From Bacillus mycoides (lineage in GTDB: Bacteria > Bacillota > Bacilli > Bacillales > Bacillaceae_G): DNA of 64,000 bases. The stretch lies in assembly GCF_018742245.1 (NCBI RefSeq), contig NZ_CP036132.1, positions 4,769,001 to 4,833,000 on the forward strand, written 5' to 3'. Shown here one piece after another: positions 17,833 to 26,290 of the stretch. A program made the position numbers and the translations under genes. Each line of letters starts with the position of its first letter. The stretch's first letter is position 1. The notes beneath the pieces are model-generated. The model had not been told where the DNA came from. It did not search any database and was given only the letters and a program-made list of their open reading frames with translations.

Positions 17833-18375
17833 TTATTTAGTTTCGATTAAACCATATTTCCCGTCTTTACGGCCATATACAACATTAGTTTCATTTGTAT
17901 CAGCATTTGTGAAGACGAAGAAACTATGTCCAAGCATATCCATTTGTAAGATCGCTTCTTCAACGTCCATCGGCTTTAAATCGAATCGTTTTGTACGTAC
18001 AAGTTCTAATTCATCCTCTTCTACCGCATCCAGAACAGCTACTGCTTCTGGAAGGATAAAGTTAGTTTTCACAGAACCCTTTTCACGTAATTTACGGTTT
18101 ACTTTTGTTTTATGTTTACGAATTTGTCGCTCAATTTTATCAACTACTAAATCAATCGCAGCGTACATATCGCTATTTGTTTCTTCTGCACGAAGTAATA
18201 AATCTGTAAATGGAATTGTCACCTCGATACGTTGCTTGTCAGAGTATACCTTTAAATTAACTTTAATCTCTGGGAATGTATCAAAATAACGCTCTAATTT
18301 ACTTAGTTTTTTTTCTACATATTCCCCTAATGCTGGAGTTACTTCAATATTTTCACCACGAATGTTGAATTTCAT
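17833..18375 (-). CDS. hpf: Ribosome hibernation promoting factor, long form
   Basis: A 180-aa long HPF: an N-terminal S30AE domain (1-100) that occupies the decoding site, and a C-terminal dimerisation domain (about 125-180, VRTKRFDLKPMDVEEAILQMDMLGHSF) that joins 30S subunits into 100S dimers. It corresponds to B. subtilis YvyD, also just upstream of secA. The start has AAAGGAGGAATT. A candidate sigma-H promoter lies 34-62 bp upstream, consistent with stationary-phase induction. Confidence 0.95.
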   Translation of the reverse strand: MKFNIRGENIEVTPALGEYVEKKLSKLERYFDTFPEIKVNLKVYSDKQRIEVTIPFTDLLLRAEETNSDMYAAIDLVVDKIERQIRKHKTKVNRKLREKGSVKTNFILPEAVAVLDAVEEDELELVRTKRFDLKPMDVEEAILQMDMLGHSFFVFTNADTNETNVVYGRKDGKYGLIETK

Positions 18376-18408
18376 AGATGAATTCCTCCTTTCAAGCCTA
18401 TGTACTAT

Positions 18409-18437
18409 AATTTCGACATTGGCTTAAAAACTCCTTC
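18409..18437 (-). promoter_or_regulatory. Candidate sigma-H promoter of hpf
   Basis: On the minus strand GAAGGAGTT and GTCGAAATT are separated by 11 bases, close to the sigma-H consensus RNAGGAWWW - N11-12 - RNNGAATWW with one mismatch in each box. B. subtilis yvyD is known to use sigma-H and sigma-B. The match is by eye. Confidence 0.4.
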
Positions 18438-18610
18438 TAACTTTTTTAAAAAAATTAGTGGAATTGCGATTTTTTTATCGTTTTTTGTTGAAATGAAAAG
18501 ATGCATCGTTTCTATCTTTATTTTATCCTATTAACATCGTGAATAACGAATGTAACTGTGGACAATTGGTTACAGAAAAGAAACAACTTTTTGACAACTT
18601 CCTCACAACA

Positions 18611-18639
18611 AAAAAGCCCTTGGTACGAGCAAGAGCTTT
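18611..18639 (-). terminator. Terminator of cspC
   Basis: AAAGCcCTTG (18613-18622) pairs with CAAGaGCTTT (18630-18639), with one central mismatch, and a T-rich tail on the minus strand. It lies 57 bp after the cspC stop. The gap 18376-18696 otherwise holds the hpf leader and promoter. Confidence 0.55.
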
Positions 18640-18696
18640 CACCATCTATATAATGCTGCTAAAAATACAGCTCTATCTTTTCCAAAAACTTAATTT

Positions 18697-18900
18697 TTAC
18701 AGTTTCACAACATTAGCCGCTTGTGGTCCACGTGCTCCATCAACAATATCAAACTCCACTTGTTGACCTTCTTCTAACGACTTATACCCCTCTTGTTGAA
18801 TAGCAGAAAAATGAACAAACACATCATCACCATCTTCACGCTCAATAAACCCAAATCCCTTTTCTGCATTAAACCACTTTACTCGTCCTTGCATGTTCAT
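18697..18900 (-). CDS. cspC: Cold-shock protein, CspC-like RNA chaperone
   Basis: A 65-67-aa single cold-shock domain with RNP1 (KGFGFIE) and RNP2 (VFVHF). It binds single-stranded nucleic acid and prevents RNA structure at low temperature. ATG 18900 sits 6 nt after AAGGG; a second in-frame ATG at 18894 would give the 65-aa form described for B. cereus CspC. The leader of about 120 nt contains a GGGC/GCCC hairpin at 18921-18940 that may be a cold-sensing fold. It occupies the place where B. subtilis has the comFC-to-yvyD flagellar block. Confidence 0.85.
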   Translation of the reverse strand: MNMQGRVKWFNAEKGFGFIEREDGDDVFVHFSAIQQEGYKSLEEGQQVEFDIVDGARGPQAANVVKL

Positions 18901-19020
18901 TCCATTCCCTTCACTCTTAAAATCAGGGCATCCGCCCCATATTTTGACTATAGCGAATGACAAGACTGTAAGTCAAAGAAGATCTGTCGTCTTTTTATTA
19001 TTCCTTTCGACATTCACATA

Positions 19021-19725
19021 TTAACCTCTACAAAGCGTCAAACAAGAAACTTCCCTCGCTCCTCGATCATACAAAAGGCTTCCAATTTGCCTAACAGTAA
19101 TTCCTGTCGTATACACATCATCCACGATTAAAACATGTTGCTCATGAAACATCTCTTCTCCCTGAAAATAAAAAGGATTAACCCCCGATATCCTTTCTTT
19201 ACGTTTCTTCTTACTTTGTTTTTCTGTTTCTATTCTTCTTAATGATGTACAAAAGATTTTGATAGGCAAACAAGAAGCTAGTAACTCCGCTTGATTAAAA
19301 CCACGCTCGTATTCTCGCTCTTCACTAAGAGGGACCGGAATGGCAACTGAAACATTCGCAAAATATTTTTGAAAAAGACTTCGAAAAGGCTGATGAAAAA
19401 TATGCACTAATTCAGCATCTCCTCGAAATTTAAACTGTGCTAATATTTCTTTCATCCCTTCATCATACACATACAACGAACGATTTATGAGAGGCGGAAA
19501 CCTCTGCTCGTTCGTCCACCTCATGCAGTCCATGCAAATATCCCCGTTTTTATATTCAGCTGGTACAAGTTCTAACGGTCGGCCACACTCCTTGCAAATA
19601 TCACCTATAATATAGGAAAGTTTTTGTTCACATCTATCACATATATACTTTTTATGAAGCTTAACAAAAAAAGTGTACCAACTAATCGCATATGAAATAT
19701 ACTCATCACAAAGTAGACAATGCAT
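19021..19725 (-). CDS. comFC: Competence protein ComFC (ComF family)
   Basis: A 234-aa protein with an N-terminal four-to-six-Cys zinc-binding region (CLLC, CDRC, CKECG, CMDC motifs within residues 1-75) and a C-terminal phosphoribosyltransferase-like domain with VLIVDDVYTTG. It is required for uptake of transforming DNA and works with ComFA. Its ATG (19725) shares a base with the comFA stop TGA, so the two are translationally coupled. Confidence 0.92.
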   Translation of the reverse strand: MHCLLCDEYISYAISWYTFFVKLHKKYICDRCEQKLSYIIGDICKECGRPLELVPAEYKNGDICMDCMRWTNEQRFPPLINRSLYVYDEGMKEILAQFKFRGDAELVHIFHQPFRSLFQKYFANVSVAIPVPLSEEREYERGFNQAELLASCLPIKIFCTSLRRIETEKQSKKKRKERISGVNPFYFQGEEMFHEQHVLIVDDVYTTGITVRQIGSLLYDRGAREVSCLTLCRG

Positions 19726-21077
19726 CAATCTATCAATCCTTGTTCTTTAGCATTCTTATTCATACTTTGAATATGTTTTTTCGCACGCACCATCGCCTCT
19801 GTCTTTCCATAATGAAAATAGATGACATCTCCATGCGGTTCATCAGAGCTTCTGCCAGCACGCCCTGCAATTTGAACGAGAGCACTTTCTGAAAATATTT
19901 CTTCCTCAGCTCCTAAAACTGCCACTTGTAAATTTTTCACAGTTACTCCTCGTTCCAAAATTGTCGTTGTAACTAATAAAGGGATTTCTCCCTTTCTGAA
20001 AGCTGCTACCTTCTCTTTTCTCGCCGGATCTTCTGCATGCACACCGTCAATTTGATTGTTTAATGATTTTAATAACTGACTAATTTCTTCTACATATCGC
20101 ACATGAGGAACAAATAGAAAAATGGGGTATCGTTTAGATAAGTACATATTTAACCATTGTAATAAAGCACGAGGAATTTTTTTACGCATAAGACCCTTTT
20201 TCCAATTTCCGCACCACCGAAATATCGGGACTGGCAATGGATGACGATGATAACGTCCTGAAATAATAACCCCTTTTTGCTTACCATTCCGCAATTTACG
20301 CTTCCACTTTTCATCTGGAGTTGCAGTTAAATAAATACGTGCTGCCTCCTCTTTCATCGCTTCGTGTACTGCATAATGCAACATCTTATCTGCATGATAC
20401 GGAAAAGCATCTATCTCATCTACAATCATGACATGGAACGCCCTATAATAACGTAACAATTGATGTGTAGTTGCAACGATTAACGCCGCATCTTTTTCTC
20501 GGTCTAAACTCCCTCCGTATAAAGCAGCTACATTTATATTTGGAAACACTTCTTGTAACCTTGGTGCTAATTCAAGTACAACGTCCGTTCTCGGCGTTGC
20601 AATACAAACTCTCTCTCCCTTTTGTAGTGCTTCTGCAATTCCGCGAAACAACATTTCTGTTTTTCCAGCCCCGCACACCGCCCAAATAAAAAATGATTCT
20701 TTCTGCTTAACAGCGTCAACGACACTTTGCGCAGCTAACTCCTGGCCAGCAGACAAAACACCTTCCCACTGTAACGGATTCAAATAATTTTCTCCGCTTA
20801 TTTCAGCAATCCCGCGAACAAGTACAGCACATTCACTTACCCTGCCCATCGTTATGCACTTCCGGCAATACGTACATACTTTATTGCACCTTTTACATAG
20901 AAATGATGCAAATAGTCGCTGTTCTATATTTCCGCAGCGTTGGCACATATATTTTGAAGATTTCTTAATTACCCCTTGTACACAAACGACGTCTCGATTC
21001 TTTTTCAAATGCTCCAATTTATCCTGCAAATCTGAAGACAGTTCTTCTAACAATAACTGTCTACCAGCTAACATCAT
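19725..21077 (-). CDS. comFA: DNA uptake helicase ComFA
   Basis: A 450-aa cytosolic DNA translocase: an N-terminal four-Cys zinc finger (CQRC/CKRC/CTYC within residues 48-75), Walker A VCGAGKTE near 157, DEID box, TATPD motif III and QIAGRAGRS motif VI. It powers import of single-stranded DNA through ComEC. TTG 21080 and two consecutive ATGs are all in frame; ATG 21077 is best placed, 7 nt after GGAGGTG. comFB, which separates comFA and comFC in B. subtilis, is missing. Confidence 0.92.
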   Translation of the reverse strand: MMLAGRQLLLEELSSDLQDKLEHLKKNRDVVCVQGVIKKSSKYMCQRCGNIEQRLFASFLCKRCNKVCTYCRKCITMGRVSECAVLVRGIAEISGENYLNPLQWEGVLSAGQELAAQSVVDAVKQKESFFIWAVCGAGKTEMLFRGIAEALQKGERVCIATPRTDVVLELAPRLQEVFPNINVAALYGGSLDREKDAALIVATTHQLLRYYRAFHVMIVDEIDAFPYHADKMLHYAVHEAMKEEAARIYLTATPDEKWKRKLRNGKQKGVIISGRYHRHPLPVPIFRWCGNWKKGLMRKKIPRALLQWLNMYLSKRYPIFLFVPHVRYVEEISQLLKSLNNQIDGVHAEDPARKEKVAAFRKGEIPLLVTTTILERGVTVKNLQVAVLGAEEEIFSESALVQIAGRAGRSSDEPHGDVIYFHYGKTEAMVRAKKHIQSMNKNAKEQGLID

Positions 21078-21131
21078 CAATAACCACCTCCAGCACTACT
21101 ATAAATCCTTCTCTTTATCTCGTAAAAACTC

Positions 21132-21176
21132 AAAAAAGCCGATAACCTACTTATAAAATAGTAGGCTATCGACTTT
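21132..21176 (-). terminator. Terminator of the CwlO-like gene
   Basis: A 17-base interrupted stem (AAAGCCGATAACCTACT with AGTAGGCTATCGACTTT) and a minus-strand T tract. It lies between the hydrolase stop and comFA. Confidence 0.75.
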
Positions 21177-21204
21177 ATACACGTGTTTTATTCAATTATA
21201 AATC

Positions 21205-22515
21205 CTAGAATCTACCGTATCCTAAGAAATGTTTTTGGTTGTACGAACTGTTAATATCACCGTACGCAATCCCTTTATCACTCGCATGAATCATTTGTCC
21301 ATTCCCAACATAAATACCGATATGAGACGGGCCTGCTTTATAAGTGCCTTGGAAGAATACTAAATCTCCAGGTTGTGGGCTACTTACTTTAGAAACTGAG
21401 TTCCAGTAACCTGCAACGTCTTGACGACCTACACCAAAGATGTAAGAAATGAATCCACTACAGTCAAAACCACCGTTTGATGGAGATGCACTTGCCCAAA
21501 CATAAGGCATACCTAAATATTGTTGTGCTTTACCAATTACGCCACCCGCATTTGGAGCTGGTGCTGGTGCTGGCTTTTCTTTTTTAGGTGCTTCTTTTTT
21601 AGGCTCTTCTTTTTGAGCTTGTCCAGCATTGTTTGCTGGTGCAGCTTGCTGTGCAGGTGCTTGCGCTGGTGAAGCTTGTTGTGCTGGCGCAGCTTGTTCT
21701 GCTTGTGCTTCTTTAGCAGCTTGTTCTGCTTGTTTTTGAGCAGCAGCTTCTTGTGCTGCTTTTGCTTGCGCTTCTTCTTCAGCAATACGTTGTAATTGTA
21801 GCGCTTGTTTCTCAAGATCTTTCAATTGACCTTCCGTACTTGTCATTGAAGTTACAACTGTATCCATTTTACCGCTTAAATCATTTACTGCTGTTGCTTT
21901 TTTCTCTTTTTCAACGTCAAGTTCTTTCTTAGCAGTTTCAATTTGAGCTTGTGCTTCTTTTAATTCTTTTTGTTTTTCTTTTACTGTCTCAACATCTTTT
22001 TTCACGTTCGTTTGATCTTCTTGTTGAGTTTTCATGATATCTTCGTCAGACTCAAGAATTTTAGACACAGAATTTAAACGATCAACTAAATCAGCAATGT
22101 TTTTAGAGTTTACAAGAACTTCTGTTACAACGTTCGTGTTCGGTTGTTCTTGTAGTGCAACTAAACGTTTTCTTAATAACTCTTCACGTTTTGCAATCTT
22201 TGTTTGTAGTTCTGCAATATCTTTATTTTTATTTTCGATTAATTGCTCAGTATCAGAAACTTTTTTTGTTGTTTCATCAAGTTTTGAAGCGTTCTCTTGA
22301 ACAGACTTATCCAAACCTTGGATTGTTTTGTTTAAATCATTCATTTGTTTTTGTAATTCATCACGTTCTTGTTGTTGTTTATGTAAAGTATCATTTTGTG
22401 TGTTAATTTGTGATTTCACGTCAGAAATTTTATCTTCTGCAAATACATTTGGTGTTAGCCCTGAAAACATTAACCCTGCAACTAGTGCGCAAGATGCCAT
22501 TTTTAGCTTTTTCAT
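21205..22515 (-). CDS. cwlO: CwlO-like secreted DL-endopeptidase (coiled coil + NlpC/P60)
   Basis: A 436-aa secreted peptidoglycan hydrolase. A signal peptide ends near VFA; a long coiled coil follows (residues about 25-260, PcsB/CwlO type), then a flexible Ala/Gln/Pro/Lys-rich linker and a C-terminal NlpC/P60 domain with catalytic Cys in FDCSGF and His in SHIGIYVG. It cleaves stem peptides during elongation. In B. subtilis CwlO is activated by FtsEX, encoded here 11 kb away. I use ATG 22515 because it starts the signal peptide directly; an ATG ten codons upstream is also in frame, with no good ribosome site for either. The linker reads open in other frames because of its repeats. Confidence 0.85.
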   Translation of the reverse strand: MKKLKMASCALVAGLMFSGLTPNVFAEDKISDVKSQINTQNDTLHKQQQERDELQKQMNDLNKTIQGLDKSVQENASKLDETTKKVSDTEQLIENKNKDIAELQTKIAKREELLRKRLVALQEQPNTNVVTEVLVNSKNIADLVDRLNSVSKILESDEDIMKTQQEDQTNVKKDVETVKEKQKELKEAQAQIETAKKELDVEKEKKATAVNDLSGKMDTVVTSMTSTEGQLKDLEKQALQLQRIAEEEAQAKAAQEAAAQKQAEQAAKEAQAEQAAPAQQASPAQAPAQQAAPANNAGQAQKEEPKKEAPKKEKPAPAPAPNAGGVIGKAQQYLGMPYVWASASPSNGGFDCSGFISYIFGVGRQDVAGYWNSVSKVSSPQPGDLVFFQGTYKAGPSHIGIYVGNGQMIHASDKGIAYGDINSSYNQKHFLGYGRF

Positions 22516-22716
22516 TTTATTTTTTACACCGCTTTCTTTTTTCATTTTCCGTATATAACCTATTAAAATTTATACCATAATTCGGGAGTTTTTTTGCTAA
22601 TGTTACGGTTTTGTAAAATAAATGTAACATTACATTTATCTCTATAGCAAAGTATATCTAAATTTGTATATATATGTAGAATTTCAAGAGCCTTATGCCG
22701 TTTTTTATAGAATTGA

Positions 22717-22746
22717 AAAAAACGTAAGGGAATCCCTTACGTTTTG
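22717..22746. terminator. Terminator of the HxlR-type gene
   Basis: AAAACGTAAGGG (22719-22730) pairs with CCCTTACGTTTT (22734-22745), three-base loop, A/T tracts on both sides. It lies 32 bp after the regulator stop. Confidence 0.8.
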
Positions 22747-22777
22747 AAAATACTCCAATATGAATGAGATAGAAACG

Positions 22778-23092
22778 TTACTTCATCCATTTCTCAGCCC
22801 AATTTTGGACCTCATCCATAACACTTTCCAACGCTTTCCCTTTATCAGTTAAACCGTACTCGATTCTAACTGGTACTTCTGGGTAAACATTACGAACTAC
22901 AATACCTTCACCTTCTAATTCCTTTAAACGTTCTGACAACATACGATCGCTCATATTCGGTATAATATCTGCGATTTCTCTGAAACGTTTCGGCTCTTCA
23001 AGCAAAGATTTAATAATTAAGCCAGTCCATTTCTTACTAAGCATTGTAAAAGCTGACTCAAACTTTGGACATAAACAAGAATTATGCTCCAT
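22778..23092 (-). CDS. HxlR/DUF24-family redox-type regulator (YodB-like)
   Basis: A 104-aa winged-helix repressor of the DUF24 branch of MarR. Two Cys at positions 6 and 8 precede PKFESAFTML; the conserved N-terminal Cys of this family senses quinones and aldehydes in YodB and CatR of B. subtilis. The ATG at 23092 has GAGAGGTG 7 nt upstream; a longer frame to 23158 lacks a ribosome site. No target gene is adjacent, so it probably acts at a distance. Confidence 0.85.
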   Translation of the reverse strand: MEHNSCLCPKFESAFTMLSKKWTGLIIKSLLEEPKRFREIADIIPNMSDRMLSERLKELEGEGIVVRNVYPEVPVRIEYGLTDKGKALESVMDEVQNWAEKWMK

Positions 23093-23265
23093 ATGTTTCA
23101 CCTCTCTTCTATTATAAGATAGTTTCTTGTAAAAAGTAAGTAATAAAACTTTCCTCATTATTTAATTTTACGTACATTTTACCATTTCCAAATATTAACT
23201 TGTCAAATCCACGTAAAATATCCGTAAAAAAACCCTCTTCAAGTAAGAGAGCTTTTATATCTTTA

Positions 23266-24108
23266 TCACTTCGTATACCAGCCTAAACCAAGCGCACCTT
23301 CACCTAAATGCGTCCCAATTACAGCTCCGAAATAACTCGTACGAATTGTAACATGAGGGTATATCTCTTCTAATTCTTGTTTCCATTCATTAGCTTCCTC
23401 TTCACGATTCGCATGAATAATAACAGCTTCCATAGGCACACCTTTATTTGCCTGCTCATCAAAAATTTCAACGATACGCTTTAACGCTTTTTTACGCGTA
23501 CGAATTTTTTCGAATGGAATAATTACCTTATCTCTAAAGTATAATACTGGTTTTACTTGCAACAAACTACCGATGAAAGCTTGCGCGCTATTTAATCTTC
23601 CACCACGTTGTAAATGATGTAAATCATCCACTACAAAATAAGCATCCATCGTTTGCTTCATTTCATCAAAGCGAGCGATAATCTCTTCTGGGGCTTTCCC
23701 TTCACTTACTAATTTCGCCCCTTCACGCACGTAAAATCCTTGTACTTCACAACTAATTTCAGAGTCGTACGTATATACATCAATACCATCTACCATCTGT
23801 CCAGCTGTCGTTGCTGTTTGGTATGTACCACTAATTCCACTGGAAAGGTGAATGCTAATAACTGCATCATATTCTTTAGATAACTCTTCATATAGCTCTA
23901 AAAACTTTCCAATTGCTGGTTGCGAAGTTTTCGGAAGATCTTCTTGTTCACGTACTTTTACATAAAAATCATTTGCTGAAACTTCAGCCTCTTCTTGATA
24001 AGATTCCGTTCCAAACACAACGTTTAATGGAATCATATATATATTGAGTTCATCACGAATATGCTTCGGTATATATGCTGTACTATCGGTAACAATAGCT
24101 GTTTTCAT
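23266..24108 (-). CDS. DegV-family fatty-acid-binding protein
   Basis: A 280-aa DegV protein with the N-terminal VTDSTAYIP motif, the SGTYQTA loop and the C-terminal SYFGAVIGTHLGEGALGLG segment that surround a bound fatty acid. Family members (FakB) deliver fatty acids to FakA kinase. In B. subtilis degV follows degS-degU; here no degS/degU is present and yvyE is divergently placed. A weak hairpin after the stop (23229-23254) may be the terminator. Confidence 0.9.
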   Translation of the reverse strand: MKTAIVTDSTAYIPKHIRDELNIYMIPLNVVFGTESYQEEAEVSANDFYVKVREQEDLPKTSQPAIGKFLELYEELSKEYDAVISIHLSSGISGTYQTATTAGQMVDGIDVYTYDSEISCEVQGFYVREGAKLVSEGKAPEEIIARFDEMKQTMDAYFVVDDLHHLQRGGRLNSAQAFIGSLLQVKPVLYFRDKVIIPFEKIRTRKKALKRIVEIFDEQANKGVPMEAVIIHANREEEANEWKQELEEIYPHVTIRTSYFGAVIGTHLGEGALGLGWYTK

Positions 24109-24346
24109 TTTCGTACCTGCCTTATAAAAATTTTTTATCCCCTAATTTTACACGAAAACTAGAAAAGGTGCATCCATACATAAAAATGCCGGTTAGAAAC
24201 TATAATCACCCGCTCGACAAATTACAACAAAAAGATAAAATACTCACCAAAAATTTCAACATATTTGTAAAAAATGTTTGAATATAAAAACGCTCGCTTT
24301 TAAAATGTAAAGTACTAGTCATTTTGAAAGATAGGGGCGTATACCA

Positions 24347-24982
24347 TTGTTATTACAATATTTAACAATTAAAGGCTACGGCGAGCACGAAATTGTCATT
24401 CAAAAATCAAGATTCATTTGCTATGTGAGTCGCGCCACAACGGAAGATGAAGCTCAAACATTTATACACAAAATAAAAAAACAGCATTGGAATGCAACAC
24501 ATAATTGTTCCGCATATTTAATCGGTGAACAAGATCAAATTCAAAAAGCGAACGATGACGGTGAACCAAGCGGCACAGCTGGTGTACCTATGTTAGAAGT
24601 ATTAAAAAAACGAGGTCTAAAAGATACTGTCGTTGTCGTTACGCGCTATTTTGGCGGCATTAAACTTGGTGCTGGCGGATTAATTCGTGCATATGGAAAA
24701 TGTACAAGTGAAGGTCTTAACCATGTAGGCGTTGTTGAACGAAAGCTAATGCGCGTTATGCAAACAGAAATTGATTACACTTTACTTGGCAAAGTTGAAA
24801 ATGAATTACGCAATTCAGAATATGCCATTAAAGATATACATTACCTAGAAAATGTCACATTTGATACGTATGTAGAAGAGGACAAAAAACAACCATTCAC
24901 AAATTGGATGATTGAATTAACAAACGGGAAATGTACAATTAAAGAAGGGGATATGTTGTACTTAGAACAAGATGTTAACTAA
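24347..24982 (+). CDS. yvyE: YvyE/YigZ-type IMPACT-family protein
   Basis: A 211-aa protein with an N-terminal IMPACT domain (residues 1-130: KQHWNATHNCSAY, DDGEPSGTAGVPML, VVTRYFGGIKLGAGGL) and a C-terminal DUF1949 ferredoxin-like domain. It is very similar to B. subtilis YvyE; eukaryotic IMPACT regulates translation, but the bacterial role is unclear. The start is TTG 24347, with an AGGGGCG site upstream. It is followed by the LytR-type gene on the same strand. Confidence 0.88.
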   Translation: MLLQYLTIKGYGEHEIVIQKSRFICYVSRATTEDEAQTFIHKIKKQHWNATHNCSAYLIGEQDQIQKANDDGEPSGTAGVPMLEVLKKRGLKDTVVVVTRYFGGIKLGAGGLIRAYGKCTSEGLNHVGVVERKLMRVMQTEIDYTLLGKVENELRNSEYAIKDIHYLENVTFDTYVEEDKKQPFTNWMIELTNGKCTIKEGDMLYLEQDVN

Positions 24983-25056
24983 GAATAGCTAACGTATCGC
25001 CTTTAAAGATTAATGTAGTGAATTAATTCCCTACAAATGAACTAAGGAGATTATAT

Positions 25057-26184
25057 ATGGAAGAACATTATTATCATCTCCAAAATAGCAGAATAAAAAA
25101 GAAACGTAGAAGAAAGTTTTTCTTCTTTCTTATTTTCGCATTTTTATTTGGTAGTGTAGGACTTTATGTGTTAAATTCCTACACTTCTCTCATGGGGATG
25201 TACAGTGGATTTAACCGTGAAAAATCGGATTTAAGAGCCGAAGATGTAGAAATTACAAAGGAACCTTTTACAATCCTCATTATGGGGATAGAGGATTATG
25301 CAACAGACGGTCAAAATGGTCGTACAGATTCACTAATGTTTGCGACAGTCAATCCGAAAACTCAAAAGGTTTCGCTTATGAGTATTCCTCGTGATACTCG
25401 CGTTCCAATCGTTGGAAAGAACAAAGAAGACAAAATTAACGCTGCGCATGCTTACGGTGGAGAAAAAATGGCAATCAAAACTGTCGAAGGTTTTCTAAAA
25501 GTTCCTGTAGACCATTATATTAAAATCGATTTCCAAGGCTTTAAAGGTATCGTTGATGCTGTTGGCGGTGTTACCGTTGATGTCCCTTTCGATTTTTGGG
25601 AACGTTCTGACGTGGATTACTACAAAAAAATCCAATTTAAGCAGGGACAGCAAAACTTAAACGGTGAAGAAGCACTCGCTTACGTCCGTATGCGAAAGCA
25701 GGATCCGAACGGCGATTATGGTCGGGCCGCTAGACAAAGACAATTACTAGCCGCTGTTGCTCAAAAATTAAATTCCGCCTCTACTGTATTTAAAATTAAG
25801 GATTTAACGAATGTCGTTGGAAAATATATAAAAACCGACATTCCTATTTCAGACGGACTTGCTCTTTACAATAAACTATCTGGATTTGATCCTTCTACCA
25901 TACAAACGTTAAAGATTGAAGGAGAAGACAAAAAAATAGGTGGTATTTATTACTTCCTTCCGGATCCAATCAGTGTAGAGACGGTACGTAAGGAAATTGA
26001 AAAAGAAATAGGGGAAAAAGAACAAGCCCCAACAGAGACTACGAAAAATGAGAATACAAATTCCGATGCAAATTCTAACTCCAGTGCAAAAGCAAAGAAG
26101 GAACCGAGTGAGAACAAAACACCACCTCCTCCTCCCCCTTCTACAAATGCTCATGCAGAGTGGATTATGAGGAATCATGAATGA
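25057..26184 (+). CDS. LytR-CpsA-Psr (LCP) cell-wall polymer ligase
   Basis: A 375-aa membrane-anchored enzyme that transfers undecaprenyl-linked glycopolymers onto peptidoglycan. A basic cytoplasmic tail is followed by one TM helix (about 22-42) and the LCP domain with TDSLMFATVNP, SIPRDTRVPI, NAAHAYGG and RMRKQDPNGDYGRAARQRQLL (the conserved Asp and Arg residues). A Ser/Asn/Lys-rich tail with a run of six Pro ends the protein. It neighbours mnaA, ugd and tagO, fitting a role in secondary wall polymer attachment. The start follows AAGGAG. Confidence 0.92.
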   Translation: MEEHYYHLQNSRIKKKRRRKFFFFLIFAFLFGSVGLYVLNSYTSLMGMYSGFNREKSDLRAEDVEITKEPFTILIMGIEDYATDGQNGRTDSLMFATVNPKTQKVSLMSIPRDTRVPIVGKNKEDKINAAHAYGGEKMAIKTVEGFLKVPVDHYIKIDFQGFKGIVDAVGGVTVDVPFDFWERSDVDYYKKIQFKQGQQNLNGEEALAYVRMRKQDPNGDYGRAARQRQLLAAVAQKLNSASTVFKIKDLTNVVGKYIKTDIPISDGLALYNKLSGFDPSTIQTLKIEGEDKKIGGIYYFLPDPISVETVRKEIEKEIGEKEQAPTETTKNENTNSDANSNSSAKAKKEPSENKTPPPPPPSTNAHAEWIMRNHE

Positions 26185-26220
26185 AAAAAGAGCCAAATCG
26201 TATACGATTTGGCTCTTTTT
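26185..26220. terminator. Bidirectional terminator between lytR-type gene and mnaA
   Basis: A perfect 18-bp inverted repeat (26185-26202 with 26203-26220) containing AGAGCCAAATCGTA, flanked by A5 and T5. It directly adjoins the short bcr1-like element. Confidence 0.85.
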
Positions 26221-26290
26221 ATTTCCCGCAATTGTTGTGGGCCAATAATAAACGGAAGATGCAAACCCCATTTATTAAAGTTTCACTCTA
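26218..26290. repeat. Short, diverged bcr1-like element
   Basis: It begins TTTAT-TTCCCGC..TTGTGGGCC and ends TTTATTAAAGTTTCACTCTA, like the two ends of bcr1, but the central CTCCCACCT/AGGTGGGAG portion is missing (about 73 bp instead of 159). The terminal hairpin is preserved with changed bases in both arms (AATAAATGG..CCGTTTATT in place of AATCAGTGG..CCACTGATT). Its end carries the mnaA stop codon. Confidence 0.6.

Noticed and set aside
21537..21815. Lys/Gln/His-rich 92-aa minus frame
   Set aside because: Alternative frame of the low-complexity linker of the CwlO-like protein.
22560..22715. c-di-AMP (ydaO-type) riboswitch before the CwlO-like gene
   Set aside because: Some wall hydrolase genes have one, but the leader is short and shows none of the conserved core.
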